Notes under the pieces: model-generated | What the model was told of the DNA's origin: nothing | Databases searched by the model: none | The model's input: only the letters and a program-made list of their open reading frames with translations | Shown: piece after piece, positions 33,860 to 42,721 of the stretch | Numbering within the stretch: position 1 is the first letter of the stretch | Layout: every line of letters begins with the position of its first letter | Source: Pseudomonas putida | GTDB taxonomy: Bacteria; Pseudomonadota; Gammaproteobacteria; Pseudomonadales; Pseudomonadaceae | DNA length: 64,000 bases | Direction: 5' to 3' | NCBI RefSeq assembly: GCF_002025705.1 | Contig: NZ_CP018846.1 | Span: forward strand, 4,703,501-4,767,500 | Made by a program: the position numbers and the translations under genes

Positions 33860-34503
33860 TTGACGGTCTTCTCTGGCGAGTTGTCGGCAGCTTCCTTGGC
33901 CTTGGCCACTTCGCCTGCCCAGCCGTCAATGGTCTTGTCCAGGTCGTTGCCGTTGCGCTGCATGGCGTCGGCGAACTGGTCTCGGAACAGCTTGCCAACG
34001 TTGATGCCGTTGACGATGACGTTACGCACCTTCCACTCGCCACCCAGGTTTTCCAGGGTGTACTGCACAGGGTACACGGCACCGTTGTTGCCGGTGACCT
34101 TCATGCCGACACTGGCGCGCTTGCCGTCATCAGCCTTGGCCGGGTCGACGGTGATGCCCTGGTTGTTGTACTCGAGCAGCGCATTGCCATAGAACTGCAT
34201 CAGGCTGCGCTTGAAGTTTTCCTGGAAGCGCTGCATCTGCGCAGGAGTCGCCTTGCGCGAATACTTGACGGTCATGATGCTCTTGGAAATACCGTCTGCG
34301 TCCACTACCGGGCCAAGAATGCGGTTAAGCGCATCGTAGAAGGCGTTGGGGTTGGCCTTGTACTGCTCTTTGTTGGCCTTGAGGTCGCTAAGCAGTTCGG
34401 TGGTGGTGCTCTGAACCACGTCATGCGGCGACTGCGCGGCCAGGGCCATCAGGGGGAAGGCCGCCAGCAGCACCAGCAGGCCACGTCGCAAGATCGAAAT
34501 CAT
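33856..34503 (-). CDS. mlaC: Periplasmic phospholipid-binding protein MlaC
   Basis: 215 aa with a Sec signal peptide (MISILRRGLLVLLAAFPLMA, cleavage probably after ALA near residue 22). It ferries phospholipids between the outer-membrane MlaA complex and the inner-membrane MlaFEDB transporter to keep the outer leaflet free of them. The mature part begins AQSPHDVVQSTTTELL and carries the NGAVYPVQYTLENLGGEWKVRNV block of the Ttg2D/MlaC family. It lies downstream of mlaD by 9 bp. Confidence 0.95.
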   Translation of the reverse strand: MISILRRGLLVLLAAFPLMALAAQSPHDVVQSTTTELLSDLKANKEQYKANPNAFYDALNRILGPVVDADGISKSIMTVKYSRKATPAQMQRFQENFKRSLMQFYGNALLEYNNQGITVDPAKADDGKRASVGMKVTGNNGAVYPVQYTLENLGGEWKVRNVIVNGINVGKLFRDQFADAMQRNGNDLDKTIDGWAGEVAKAKEAADNSPEKTVK

Positions 34504-34512
34504 GGAAACTCC

Positions 34513-34998
34513 TTAATTAGCCGGTTGCGCTTCTTTTGGTTCCTTGCCAACGGAGTTGAGCAGGAACTTGCCAATCAGATCTTCCAGCACCAGCGCCGAC
34601 TGCGTGTCGTGGATGGTGGCACCATCCTTGAGCACATCTTCTTCGCCGCCGACGCTGATACCGATGTACTTCTCGCCAAGCAAACCGGCGGTCAGGATCG
34701 AAGCAGTGGAGTCGGTCGGCAGGTTGTTGACCGACTTGTCCAGCTGCAGCGTCACCCGACCAGTGTAGGAATCACGGTCCAGATCGATGGCGGTGACCTT
34801 GCCGATCGTTACACCGGCCATGGTCACTTTAGCTCTGACCGTCAAACCGGCGATATTGTCGAAGTACGCATAAACTTTGTAGGTATCGCTGCTCGGGCTG
34901 GCGGATAGCCCGCTGACACGCAGGGCCAGCAGCAGCAGCGCCAGGATCCCGGCCAGGAGGAACAGGCCGACACCGATTTCCAGGGTGCGGTTTTGCAT
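34513..34998 (-). CDS. mlaD: MCE-domain protein MlaD
   Basis: 161 aa with one N-terminal membrane helix (residues ~7-29, GVGLFLLAGILALLLLALRV) and a single MCE domain after it (~38-116), including the SDTYKVYAYFDNIAGLTVRAKVTMAGVTIG core. Six copies make a ring in the periplasm through which lipids pass. The C-terminal ~40 residues, after the domain, are partly hydrophobic (FLLNSVGKEPKEAQPAN end). Its ATG overlaps the mlaE stop by one base. Confidence 0.96.
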   Translation of the reverse strand: MQNRTLEIGVGLFLLAGILALLLLALRVSGLSASPSSDTYKVYAYFDNIAGLTVRAKVTMAGVTIGKVTAIDLDRDSYTGRVTLQLDKSVNNLPTDSTASILTAGLLGEKYIGISVGGEEDVLKDGATIHDTQSALVLEDLIGKFLLNSVGKEPKEAQPAN

Positions 34999-35795
34999 CA
35001 GAAATCTCCAAACATCAAGGCGGTCAGAATAAAGTCCAGACCCAGTACTGCCAACGAGGCATAGACCACGGTCTTGGTGGTGGCACGGCTGATCCCCTCT
35101 GAGGTGGGTTCGCAGTCGTACCCCTGGAATACGGCAATCCAGGTCGTGACGAAGGCGAACACCAGGCTCTTGATCAGCCCGTTGAGCACGTCGTCGGTAA
35201 AGGAAACGCTGTTCTGCATGTTGGCCCAGAACGAGCCTTCGTACACGCCCAGCCAGTCAACCGCGACCCACGATCCACCCCAGATGCCGACCACGCTGAA
35301 GATCAGCGCCAACAGCGGCAGCGAGATGAAACCGGCCCACAGGCGTGGCGCGACGATGTACTTGAGCGGGTCGACGCCGATCATTTCCAGGCTCGACAGC
35401 TGCTCGGTGGACTTCATGTTGCCGATCTCGGCGGTAAGCGCAGAACCGGCGCGGCCGGCAAACAGCAGCGCGGTAACCACCGGACCGAGCTCACGCAGCA
35501 GGGTCAGGGCGACCATCTGCCCGACCGCCTGCTCGGAGCCGTACTTGGTCAGGATGCTGTAACCCTGCAGGGCCAGCACCATGCCGATGAAAACGCCGGA
35601 AACGACGATGATCGCCAGCGACAGCACGCCCACCGAGTACAACTGCTTGGTCAGCAGCTGGAAGCCGCCGCCGATGCCGCCACGGCCGATCAGGGCATGG
35701 AACAGGAACAGGCACGAACGCCCGAGCACCGCCAGCACGTCGATCGCCGAGCGCCCGAGCAGGCGGATACGTTCGAGTAAGGATTTTCTGCGCAT
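34998..35795 (-). CDS. mlaE: Phospholipid ABC transporter permease MlaE
   Basis: 265 aa from the ATG at 35795, which overlaps the mlaF stop (TGATG); a GTG one codon upstream is a less likely start. Five or six membrane helices are visible. The MlaE signature ELGPVVTALLFAGRAGSALTAEIGNMKSTEQ (~105-135) is intact, as is PRLWAGFISLPLL. It forms the membrane core of the MlaFEDB retrograde phospholipid transporter. P. putida literature also knows this operon as ttg2, first found through toluene tolerance. Confidence 0.96.
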   Translation of the reverse strand: MRRKSLLERIRLLGRSAIDVLAVLGRSCLFLFHALIGRGGIGGGFQLLTKQLYSVGVLSLAIIVVSGVFIGMVLALQGYSILTKYGSEQAVGQMVALTLLRELGPVVTALLFAGRAGSALTAEIGNMKSTEQLSSLEMIGVDPLKYIVAPRLWAGFISLPLLALIFSVVGIWGGSWVAVDWLGVYEGSFWANMQNSVSFTDDVLNGLIKSLVFAFVTTWIAVFQGYDCEPTSEGISRATTKTVVYASLAVLGLDFILTALMFGDF

Positions 35796-36604
35796 CACCG
35801 CGCCCCCAGCAGATCGGCGCGGTAGTCAGGCGCGGGAAAGTGGAATGGCACCGGGCCGTCCGGGTCGCCTTTCATGAACTGGCGAATGCGCGGGTTGTCC
35901 GAGCCCATCAGCTCGTCGGGCGTACCCTGGCCCAGCACCTGGCCGTCACCGACCACATAGAGGTAGTCGGCGATACTGGCAGTTTCAGCCAGGTCGTGGG
36001 AAACCACGATGCTGGTGATGCCCAACGCATCGTTGAGCAGGCGGATCAGCCGCACGAGCACACCCATGGCAATCGGGTCCTGGCCGACGAACGGTTCATC
36101 GTACATCAGGATCTGCGGGTCCAGGGCAATTGCCCGGGCCAGCGCCACCCGGCGCTTCATGCCACCGGACAGCTCGTCCGGCATCAGGTCGATGGCACCG
36201 CGCAGGCCGACGGCCTGCAGTTTCATCAAAACGATGTCGCGGATCATTTCGTCCGAAAGCTGGGTATGCACGCGCAAAGGAAATGCGACGTTCTCGAACA
36301 CGTCGAGATCGGTAAACAGCGCACCGCTCTGGAACAGCACGCCCATCTGCTTGCGTGCGTCGAACAGGTCGCTGCGCGAAAGGCTCGGCAGGTTCTGCCC
36401 CGCCACCCACACTTCACCGCTCGACGGCCGTAGCTGCGCGCCCATCAGGCGTAGCAGCGTAGTCTTGCCGCAACCCGACGGCCCCATGATCCCGGTGACC
36501 TTGCCGCGCGGGATACGGATGTCGACATTGCTGAAAATGCTGCGCGAACCGCGCTTGAAGGTGACTCCCTTCAACTCGACCGCGTAGGCGCTATCCACAC
36601 TCAT
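35795..36604 (-). CDS. mlaF: Phospholipid ABC transporter ATP-binding protein MlaF
   Basis: 269 aa, cytoplasmic ATPase of the Mla transporter. Walker A is GPSGCGKTT (~42-50), the signature is LSGGMKRRVALARA, and Walker B is ILMYDEPFVGQD, followed by the HDL switch in VVSHDLAETASIADY. It is the first gene of mlaFEDCB, divergent from kdsD across 247 bp. The C-terminal tail beyond the ATPase fold (FHFPAPDYRADLLGAR) is of the sort that wraps onto the partner subunit in other MlaF proteins. Confidence 0.97.
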   Translation of the reverse strand: MSVDSAYAVELKGVTFKRGSRSIFSNVDIRIPRGKVTGIMGPSGCGKTTLLRLMGAQLRPSSGEVWVAGQNLPSLSRSDLFDARKQMGVLFQSGALFTDLDVFENVAFPLRVHTQLSDEMIRDIVLMKLQAVGLRGAIDLMPDELSGGMKRRVALARAIALDPQILMYDEPFVGQDPIAMGVLVRLIRLLNDALGITSIVVSHDLAETASIADYLYVVGDGQVLGQGTPDELMGSDNPRIRQFMKGDPDGPVPFHFPAPDYRADLLGAR

Positions 36605-36851
36605 CTAGACTCCTTGCTAGTGCAGCCTCGCTCTTATGGACGCCGGCCTTCATCGTGAAGGCACACGCACCCTTGGCAGGCCGAATAGCGGCGAACTATA
36701 GCACCGCTGACCGTGCGCCCCCAAGGGTATGGAAGAGGTCGTTCAGGGCAACGACAGGGTTTCATGACAATTGTTCAGGCAAACCAATGGATGAGGCTTT
36801 CCTCCATTGCAGCTATAATCGCCGCCTTTTAATCAGGCATTGCTTTTCGAC

Positions 36852-37826
36852 ATGAGCCAATCCAGCGAGCTTATCCAATCCGCCCAACGCACCTTGCGCC
36901 TTGAGCTGGAGGCCGTACAGGGCCTGACAGCCAGCATCGACGCGAACTTCGTCAAGGCCTGCGAGATGATCCTCGCCAGCACGGGGCGAGTGGTGGTGGT
37001 CGGCATGGGCAAGTCTGGGCATATCGGCAACAAGATCGCCGCCACCCTGGCCAGCACCGGCACGCCGGCATTTTTCGTGCACCCGGCCGAGGCCAGCCAC
37101 GGCGACATGGGCATGATCACCCGGGATGATGTGATCCTGGCGCTGTCCAACTCTGGCAGCACGGCCGAAATCGTTACCCTGCTGCCATTGATCAAGCGAC
37201 TTGGCATCCAGCTGATCAGCCTGACCGGCAACCCGGACTCGCCACTGGCCCAGGCCGCCGAGGTCAACCTCGACGCGCGCGTCGCCCAGGAAGCCTGCCC
37301 GCTCAATCTGGCTCCGACCTCCTCCACGACTGCCGCGCTGGTGCTGGGCGACGCGCTGGCCATCGCACTGCTCGAGGCGCGCGGTTTCACTGCAGAAGAC
37401 TTCGCCTTCTCGCACCCCGGCGGTGCACTGGGCCGCCGCCTGTTGCTCAAGGTCGAGAACGTCATGCATGCCGGCGACGAGCTACCACAGGTTCAGCGCG
37501 GTACACTGCTCAAGGATGCACTGCTGGAAATGTCGCGCAAGGGCCTGGGCATGACCGTGGTCCTGGAGCAGGACGGCACCCTCGCCGGTATCTTCACCGA
37601 TGGTGACTTGCGCCGTAGCCTGGACCGCAACATCGATGTTCACACCACCCTGATCGACCAGGTGATGACCGTACACGGCAGGACCGCTCGCGCCGAGATG
37701 CTCGCCGCTGAAGCGCTGAAAATCATGGAAGACCACAAGATCAGCGCCCTGGTGGTTGTGGACAAGGACGACCGGCCGACCGGCGCCCTGAACATGCACG
37801 ACCTGCTGCGCGCTGGCGTGATGTAA
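36852..37826 (+). CDS. kdsD: Arabinose-5-phosphate isomerase
   Basis: 324 aa from the ATG at 36852 (MSQSSELIQSAQ). It interconverts ribulose 5-phosphate and arabinose 5-phosphate, the first step to Kdo of LPS. A SIS sugar-isomerase domain fills residues ~40-170 (VVVVGMGKSGHIGNKIAATLAST, SNSGSTAEI), followed by two CBS domains (~205-324) that may sense nucleotides or sugars. A perfect -10 hexamer TATAAT lies at 36814-36819, without a clear -35. It opens the kdsD-kdsC-lptC-lptA-lptB-rpoN run. Confidence 0.97.
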   Translation: MSQSSELIQSAQRTLRLELEAVQGLTASIDANFVKACEMILASTGRVVVVGMGKSGHIGNKIAATLASTGTPAFFVHPAEASHGDMGMITRDDVILALSNSGSTAEIVTLLPLIKRLGIQLISLTGNPDSPLAQAAEVNLDARVAQEACPLNLAPTSSTTAALVLGDALAIALLEARGFTAEDFAFSHPGGALGRRLLLKVENVMHAGDELPQVQRGTLLKDALLEMSRKGLGMTVVLEQDGTLAGIFTDGDLRRSLDRNIDVHTTLIDQVMTVHGRTARAEMLAAEALKIMEDHKISALVVVDKDDRPTGALNMHDLLRAGVM

Positions 37827-37840
37827 AGGAGAACAAACAG

Positions 37841-38365
37841 ATGACTCTAGATCTCATGCAACGCGGCAAGGCGATCAAGCTCGCCGTTTTCGACGTAGAC
37901 GGCGTATTGACCGATGGCCGCCTGTACTTCCTCGAAGATGGCAGCGAATTCAAGACCTTCAACACCCTCGATGGCCAGGGCATCAAAATGCTCATGGCCT
38001 CGGGCGTGACCACGGCAATCATCAGTGGGCGCAAGACCCCAGTGGTAGAGCGCCGGGCGAAAAACCTCGGCATTCCTCACCTTTACCAGGGCCGCGAGGA
38101 CAAATTGACAGTGCTCGACGGCCTGCTCGCCGAACTGGGCCTAAGCTATGAACAGGTCGCCTATCTGGGCGACGACCTGCCTGACCTGCCGGTGATCCGC
38201 CGGGTAGGCCTGGGCATTGCCGTAGCCAACGCCGCACCGTTCGTTCGTCAGCACGCCCACGGAGTAACCCAGGCTCGCGGCGGCGAAGGCGCTGCACGCG
38301 AATTCTGCGAACTGATCATGCAGGCCCAGGGTACCCTGGACGCTGCCAACGCCAACTACCTTTAA
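37841..38365 (+). CDS. kdsC: 3-deoxy-D-manno-octulosonate 8-phosphate phosphatase
   Basis: 174 aa HAD-family phosphatase that removes phosphate from Kdo-8-P. The catalytic aspartates are in AVFDVDGVLTDG (D18 and D20); motif II lies in AIISGRKTPVVERRA, and the metal-site GDDLPDLPV follows. KdsC is a cap-less tetrameric HAD enzyme, which fits the short length. It lies 14 bp after kdsD with AAAGGAG before the ATG, and 8 bp before lptC. Confidence 0.97.
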   Translation: MTLDLMQRGKAIKLAVFDVDGVLTDGRLYFLEDGSEFKTFNTLDGQGIKMLMASGVTTAIISGRKTPVVERRAKNLGIPHLYQGREDKLTVLDGLLAELGLSYEQVAYLGDDLPDLPVIRRVGLGIAVANAAPFVRQHAHGVTQARGGEGAAREFCELIMQAQGTLDAANANYL

Positions 38366-38373
38366 GGCTGCCC

Positions 38374-38946
38374 ATGTTCAGCAAGAAAGCCCGCAATTTT
38401 GCGCTGCTGGCGGTGATCGCCGCCCTGCTGGTAGCAGTCGGCTACTGGAATGTCAGCCCCGAGAGCTTCCTCGATAAACCGGCAGCCCAAGTTGACGAAA
38501 GCGCCATCGACTATTACGCGATCAACGCGCACAGCCTGCAGTTCATGCCTGACGGCAAACTGCAATACGAAATGACTGCCGATAAGGTCGAGCACCTCAG
38601 GGCCAGCGAAGTCACCCTGCTGACCACGCCCGACCTGCACATGTACCGGGGCACCGAGTACCCTTGGCACGTGCAGAGCGAACGCGCCGAAGTCAACCCG
38701 GATGGCACCGAGGTCGAACTGATCGACAACGTCCGCGTGCAACGCATCGACGAAAAGCAGCGTGAACTCATCGTTACCAGCTCACGCATGACCGTATTCC
38801 CGCAGAAGCAATATGCGCAGACCGAGCAAGCCGTTAGAATCGACGGCGCCGGTGGCACAACTACGGGCAAAGGAATGAAAGCGTATTTGAAAGAAGGCAA
38901 GATTGACTTGCTCTCTAACGTAAGAGGACAGTATGAGGCTCGTTAA
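38374..38946 (+). CDS. lptC: LPS export protein LptC
   Basis: 190 aa, an inner-membrane protein with one N-terminal helix (residues ~9-24, ALLAVIAALLVAVGYW) and a periplasmic beta-jellyroll. It takes LPS from LptB2FG and passes it to LptA. Family segments include MPDGKLQYEMTADKVEHL and the GTEVELIDNVRVQR strand repeat. Its 3' end overlaps lptA by 14 bp. Confidence 0.94.
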   Translation: MFSKKARNFALLAVIAALLVAVGYWNVSPESFLDKPAAQVDESAIDYYAINAHSLQFMPDGKLQYEMTADKVEHLRASEVTLLTTPDLHMYRGTEYPWHVQSERAEVNPDGTEVELIDNVRVQRIDEKQRELIVTSSRMTVFPQKQYAQTEQAVRIDGAGGTTTGKGMKAYLKEGKIDLLSNVRGQYEAR

Positions 38947-39457
38947 AACTCTCCCCCTTTTGCTCAGCCTGAGCGCAGCACTGGGAAGCGCGAGCGCCTT
39001 CGCACTGCCGACCGACCGTGACCAGCCTATTCGCATCCAGGCCGACAACGCGCACCTGGACGACAAGCAAGGCGTGGCCACCTACACCGGCGATGTGATC
39101 ATCACCCAGGGCTCGATGATGATCAAAGGCAACACCGTGACCATGACCCGTGCCGCCAACGGCGACATCGACGTGGTGACTTCGGTGGGCAACCTGGCCT
39201 ACTTCGAGCAGCAGCAGAGCACAGCCAAGCCTGACAAGATGAAGGGCTGGGCGGTGACCATCCAGTACCAGGCGCAGAAAGACACGGTGATCCTCACCGA
39301 TCGCGCCAAGGTCGAGAACGAAGGCAATACCACCGAAGGCGAGAAGATCATCTACAACACCAAGACCCAGGTTGCGACCGCCGGTCGTGGTGGCAACGTG
39401 ACTCAACCACGTCAGCGCATCGACATGGTGATCCAGCCGAAGAAGAAGGCCGAGTAA
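38933..39457 (+). CDS. lptA: LPS transport periplasmic protein LptA
   Basis: 174 aa with a clear signal peptide (MRLVKTLPLLLSLSAALGSA, cleavage after AFA near residue 24). LptA oligomers form the periplasmic bridge for LPS between LptC and LptD. The jellyroll starts RDQPIRIQADNAHLDDKQG and holds ATYTGDVIITQGSMMIKG, the family hallmark. The ATG lies inside the lptC 3' end with AAGAGGA in front, and lptB begins directly after the stop. Confidence 0.96.
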   Translation: MRLVKTLPLLLSLSAALGSASAFALPTDRDQPIRIQADNAHLDDKQGVATYTGDVIITQGSMMIKGNTVTMTRAANGDIDVVTSVGNLAYFEQQQSTAKPDKMKGWAVTIQYQAQKDTVILTDRAKVENEGNTTEGEKIIYNTKTQVATAGRGGNVTQPRQRIDMVIQPKKKAE

Positions 39458-40183
39458 ATGGCAACCCTCAAAGCCCAGCACCTAGCCAAGAGCTACAAGG
39501 GGCGGCAAGTCGTGCGCGATGTCAGCCTGTCGATCGACAGCGGGCAGATCGTCGGCCTGCTCGGCCCCAATGGCGCCGGCAAGACCACCTGCTTCTACAT
39601 GATCGTCGGCCTGGTCCAGGCCGACCAGGGGCGCGTGCTGATCGACAATCTCGATGTCAGCCACCAGCCCATGCACGGCCGTGCCCGCGCCGGTATCGGC
39701 TACCTGCCGCAGGAAGCCTCGATCTTCCGCAAGCTGTCGGTGGCCGACAACATCATGGCCATTCTCGAGACCCGCAAGGACATCGACCGCGAAGGTCGTC
39801 GCAAAGAGCTGGAAAGCCTGCTGCAGGAGTTCCATATCAGCCACATCCGCGACAACCTCGGCATGAGCCTTTCCGGTGGTGAACGCCGCCGGGTCGAAAT
39901 TGCCCGCGCCCTGGCCACCGCACCGAAATTCATCCTGCTGGACGAACCGTTTGCCGGTGTAGACCCGATCTCCGTGGGCGACATCAAGCAGATCATCCAC
40001 CACCTCAAGGCCAAGGGCATCGGTGTTCTGATCACCGACCACAACGTCCGTGAAACCCTGGACATCTGCGAAACCGCCTACATCGTGAATGATGGTCAAC
40101 TGATCGCCGAAGGTGACGCCGAGACCATCCTGGCCAATGACCTGGTCAAGGAAGTCTACCTGGGCCACGAGTTCCGACTCTGA
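39458..40183 (+). CDS. lptB: LPS export ABC transporter ATPase LptB
   Basis: 241 aa, cytoplasmic ATPase that powers LPS extraction by LptFG. Walker A is GPNGAGKTT (~36-44), the signature LSGGERRRVEIARALA and Walker B FILLDEPFAGVDPISV. The D-loop and H-switch (ITDHNVRETLDIC) are intact. Its ATG touches the lptA stop, so translation is coupled. rpoN follows after 175 bp; the order lptB-rpoN-hpf-ptsN is standard in proteobacteria. Confidence 0.98.
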   Translation: MATLKAQHLAKSYKGRQVVRDVSLSIDSGQIVGLLGPNGAGKTTCFYMIVGLVQADQGRVLIDNLDVSHQPMHGRARAGIGYLPQEASIFRKLSVADNIMAILETRKDIDREGRRKELESLLQEFHISHIRDNLGMSLSGGERRRVEIARALATAPKFILLDEPFAGVDPISVGDIKQIIHHLKAKGIGVLITDHNVRETLDICETAYIVNDGQLIAEGDAETILANDLVKEVYLGHEFRL

Positions 40184-40233
40184 CCCCGGGACCTGCCTGG
40201 AACGCTGGCAATAACGGCCTGTCGGGGCTTAAG

Positions 40234-40264
40234 TTGTTACAGCGCTCTAGGCAAACGCTACAAT
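40234..40264 (+). promoter_or_regulatory. Possible rpoN promoter
   Basis: TTGTTA and TACAAT are separated by 19 bp, longer than ideal. It lies in the only sizeable gap (175 bp) between lptB and rpoN. Weak evidence. Confidence 0.3.
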
Positions 40265-40358
40265 TTGAGGCATAAAACTTGCTTGAATTTGGCGCTCCGG
40301 CGCCCTCGTGTAGTGGATGGCGCATGCGCGCCGGCGAACAAGGTATTAAGCCCCAGCC

Positions 40359-41852
40359 ATGAAACCATCGCTCGTCCTAAAAATGGGCCAGCAACTGACG
40401 ATGACTCCTCAGTTGCAACAGGCCATCCGCCTACTTCAGCTCTCTACCCTGGACCTCCAGCAGGAAATCCAGGAAGCGCTGGAGTCCAATCCGATGCTCG
40501 AACGTCAGGAAGACGGCGACGACTTCGACAACAGCGACCCGATGGCGGACAACGCCGAGAACAAGCCGGCCGCCGAAGTCCAGGACAACAGCTTCCAGGA
40601 AAGCACCAGCAGTGCTGAAACCCTGGAAGACGGAGAGTGGAACGAGCGAATCCCCAACGAGCTGCCAGTCGATACCGCCTGGGAAGACATCTACCAGACC
40701 AGCGCCAGCAGCCTGCCGAGCAACGATGACGACGAGTGGGACTTCACCACCCGCACATCGGCCGGTGAAAGCCTGCAGAGCCACCTGCTGTGGCAACTGA
40801 ACCTGGCACCGATGTCCGATACCGACCGCCTGATCGCCGTCACCCTGATCGACAGCATCAACGGCCAGGGCTACCTGGAAGACACCCTCGAAGAAATCTG
40901 TGCAGGCTTCGACCCGGAGCTGGACATCGAGCTCGACGAGGTCGAAGCGGTGCTGCACCGTATCCAGCAGTTCGAGCCAGCCGGCGTCGGCGCCCGCACC
41001 CTGGGCGAGTGCCTGCTGCTGCAATTGCGCCAGCTGCCCGCCAGCACGCCGTGGATGAGCGAAGCCCAGCGCCTGGTCACCGACTTCATCGACCTGCTCG
41101 GCAGCCGCGACTACAGCCAGCTGATGCGCCGCATGAAGCTCAAGGAAGACGAGCTGCGCCAGGTGATCGAGCTGGTGCAAAGCCTCAACCCGCGGCCAGG
41201 TTCGCAGATCGAGTCGAGCGAGCCGGAATACGTGGTACCTGATGTGATCGTGCGCAAGGACAGCGACCGCTGGCTTGTCGAGCTGAATCAGGAAGCGATC
41301 CCGCGCCTGCGGGTCAACCCGCAGTACGCCGGCTTCGTCCGCCGCGCCGATACCAGCGCCGACAACACCTTCATGCGCAATCAGTTGCAAGAGGCACGCT
41401 GGTTCATCAAGAGCCTGCAAAGCCGCAATGAAACACTGATGAAGGTCGCCACGCAGATCGTCGAGCACCAGCGCGGCTTCCTCGACCACGGCGACGAAGC
41501 GATGAAGCCGCTGGTCTTGCATGACATCGCCGAAGCGGTGGGCATGCATGAGTCGACCATTTCGCGTGTAACCACGCAGAAATACATGCACACCCCGCGT
41601 GGCATCTACGAACTGAAATACTTTTTCTCCAGCCACGTCAGCACCGCCGAAGGCGGAGAATGCTCGTCTACGGCGATCCGCGCGATCATCAAGAAACTGG
41701 TTGCGGCGGAAAATCAGAAAAAGCCATTGAGTGACAGCAAGATCGCTGGTTTACTGGAGGCACAAGGCATCCAGGTAGCCCGTCGCACCGTCGCCAAGTA
41801 TCGCGAGTCCCTCGGCATCGCACCGTCGAGCGAGCGCAAGCGACTGATGTAG
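40359..41852 (+). CDS. rpoN: RNA polymerase sigma-54 factor
   Basis: 497 aa. It directs RNA polymerase to -24/-12 promoters, which are opened only with an AAA+ activator. Region I is the Gln/Leu-rich start (LVLKMGQQLTMTPQLQQAIRLLQLS), region II is acidic (~45-110), and region III ends with the RpoN box ARRTVAKYRE at 474-483, just before the C-terminus. All parts look intact. It is the expected partner of GcsR at the gcvH promoter 34 kb away in this window. hpf, ptsN, rapZ and ptsO follow, as is usual. Confidence 0.98.
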   Translation: MKPSLVLKMGQQLTMTPQLQQAIRLLQLSTLDLQQEIQEALESNPMLERQEDGDDFDNSDPMADNAENKPAAEVQDNSFQESTSSAETLEDGEWNERIPNELPVDTAWEDIYQTSASSLPSNDDDEWDFTTRTSAGESLQSHLLWQLNLAPMSDTDRLIAVTLIDSINGQGYLEDTLEEICAGFDPELDIELDEVEAVLHRIQQFEPAGVGARTLGECLLLQLRQLPASTPWMSEAQRLVTDFIDLLGSRDYSQLMRRMKLKEDELRQVIELVQSLNPRPGSQIESSEPEYVVPDVIVRKDSDRWLVELNQEAIPRLRVNPQYAGFVRRADTSADNTFMRNQLQEARWFIKSLQSRNETLMKVATQIVEHQRGFLDHGDEAMKPLVLHDIAEAVGMHESTISRVTTQKYMHTPRGIYELKYFFSSHVSTAEGGECSSTAIRAIIKKLVAAENQKKPLSDSKIAGLLEAQGIQVARRTVAKYRESLGIAPSSERKRLM

Positions 41853-41879
41853 CCCCCGGATGTGCCACAGCGTTTGTGG

Positions 41880-41903
41880 GGCAGGTGCAAGACCTGCCTC
41901 TTT
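41880..41903 (+). terminator. Terminator-like hairpin between rpoN and hpf
   Basis: GGCAGGT (41880-41886) and ACCTGCC (41892-41898) pair around a 5-nt loop, followed by TCTTT. The T-run is short, so partial termination or processing is more likely than a full stop. Confidence 0.5.
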
Positions 41904-41930
41904 ATGCACGGGCAACAAAGGAGAAGCTGT

Positions 41931-42239
41931 ATGCAAGTCAATATCAGTGGACAGCATGTAGAAGTCACCCAGCCACTGCGCGATTATGTGCTTGAAAAGC
42001 TCGCTCGCGTGGAAAGTCACTTCGACAAGATCACCAACGTGCAGGTCATCATGAAAGTCGAGAAGCTGCAGCAGAAGGTCGAGGCGACCCTGCAGATTCC
42101 AGGCGGTGAAGTGGTTGCCAACGCGGAACACGAAGACATGTATGCAGCGATCGACGCCTTGGCCGACAAGCTCGACCGCCAACTGAAAAAACACAAGGAA
42201 AAACAGCAAAGCTTGCTGCAAGGTGCAGCCGCCCGCTGA
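41931..42239 (+). CDS. hpf: Ribosome hibernation promoting factor
   Basis: 102 aa from the ATG at 41931 (MQVNISGQHVEVTQPLRDYV), with AAAGGAGAAG just upstream. It is an S30AE-domain protein that binds the 30S decoding site and helps ribosomes go dormant in stationary phase. The basic patch RVESHFDKITNVQVIMKVEKLQQ and the tail RQLKKHKEKQQ are typical. At 102 aa it is the short form, without the C-terminal dimer domain of long HPF. Its position after rpoN is conserved. Confidence 0.95.
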   Translation: MQVNISGQHVEVTQPLRDYVLEKLARVESHFDKITNVQVIMKVEKLQQKVEATLQIPGGEVVANAEHEDMYAAIDALADKLDRQLKKHKEKQQSLLQGAAAR

Positions 42240-42251
42240 TCCCTCTCATCC

Positions 42252-42719
42252 ATGATCCGACTTGAAACCATCCTGACCCCCGGCCGTTCCCTGGTGAACG
42301 TGCCGGGCGTCAGCAGTAAAAAACGCGCGCTGGAAACGATCGCCACTGCGGTCCACCGCGAAGTCCCCGAGCTTGATGAGCAAGATCTCTTCGAGAAGCT
42401 TATCGCCCGCGAAAAACTGGGCTCCACTGGATTTGGCAATGGCATTGCAATCCCGCATTGCCGCCTCAAGGGTTGCGAGAGTCCGGTCAGCGCCCTGCTC
42501 CACCTCGCCGCCCCAATTGATTTCGACGCCATTGACGGCGCGCCAGTGGACTTGCTGTTCGTCCTGCTGGTGCCAGAAGCCGCCACCGATGCGCACCTTG
42601 AACTGCTCCGCCAGATCGCCAGCATGCTCGATCGCAAGGAGGTCCGTGATCGCCTGCGTGCTGCCAGCAGCAGCGAAGCGTTGTATCAAGTCGTCCTGGA
42701 CGTACAGAACGGGAGCTGA
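42252..42719 (+). CDS. ptsN: Nitrogen PTS enzyme IIA
   Basis: 155 aa. EIIA-Ntr receives phosphate from PtsO and controls targets by its phosphorylation state rather than moving sugar. The active-site histidine is at about residue 69 in GNGIAIPHCRLKG. In P. putida it is known to affect carbon and nitrogen balance, including PHA and TOL-plasmid promoters. It lies 12 bp after hpf and 2 bp before rapZ. Confidence 0.97.
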   Translation: MIRLETILTPGRSLVNVPGVSSKKRALETIATAVHREVPELDEQDLFEKLIAREKLGSTGFGNGIAIPHCRLKGCESPVSALLHLAAPIDFDAIDGAPVDLLFVLLVPEAATDAHLELLRQIASMLDRKEVRDRLRAASSSEALYQVVLDVQNGS

Positions 42720-42721
42720 AC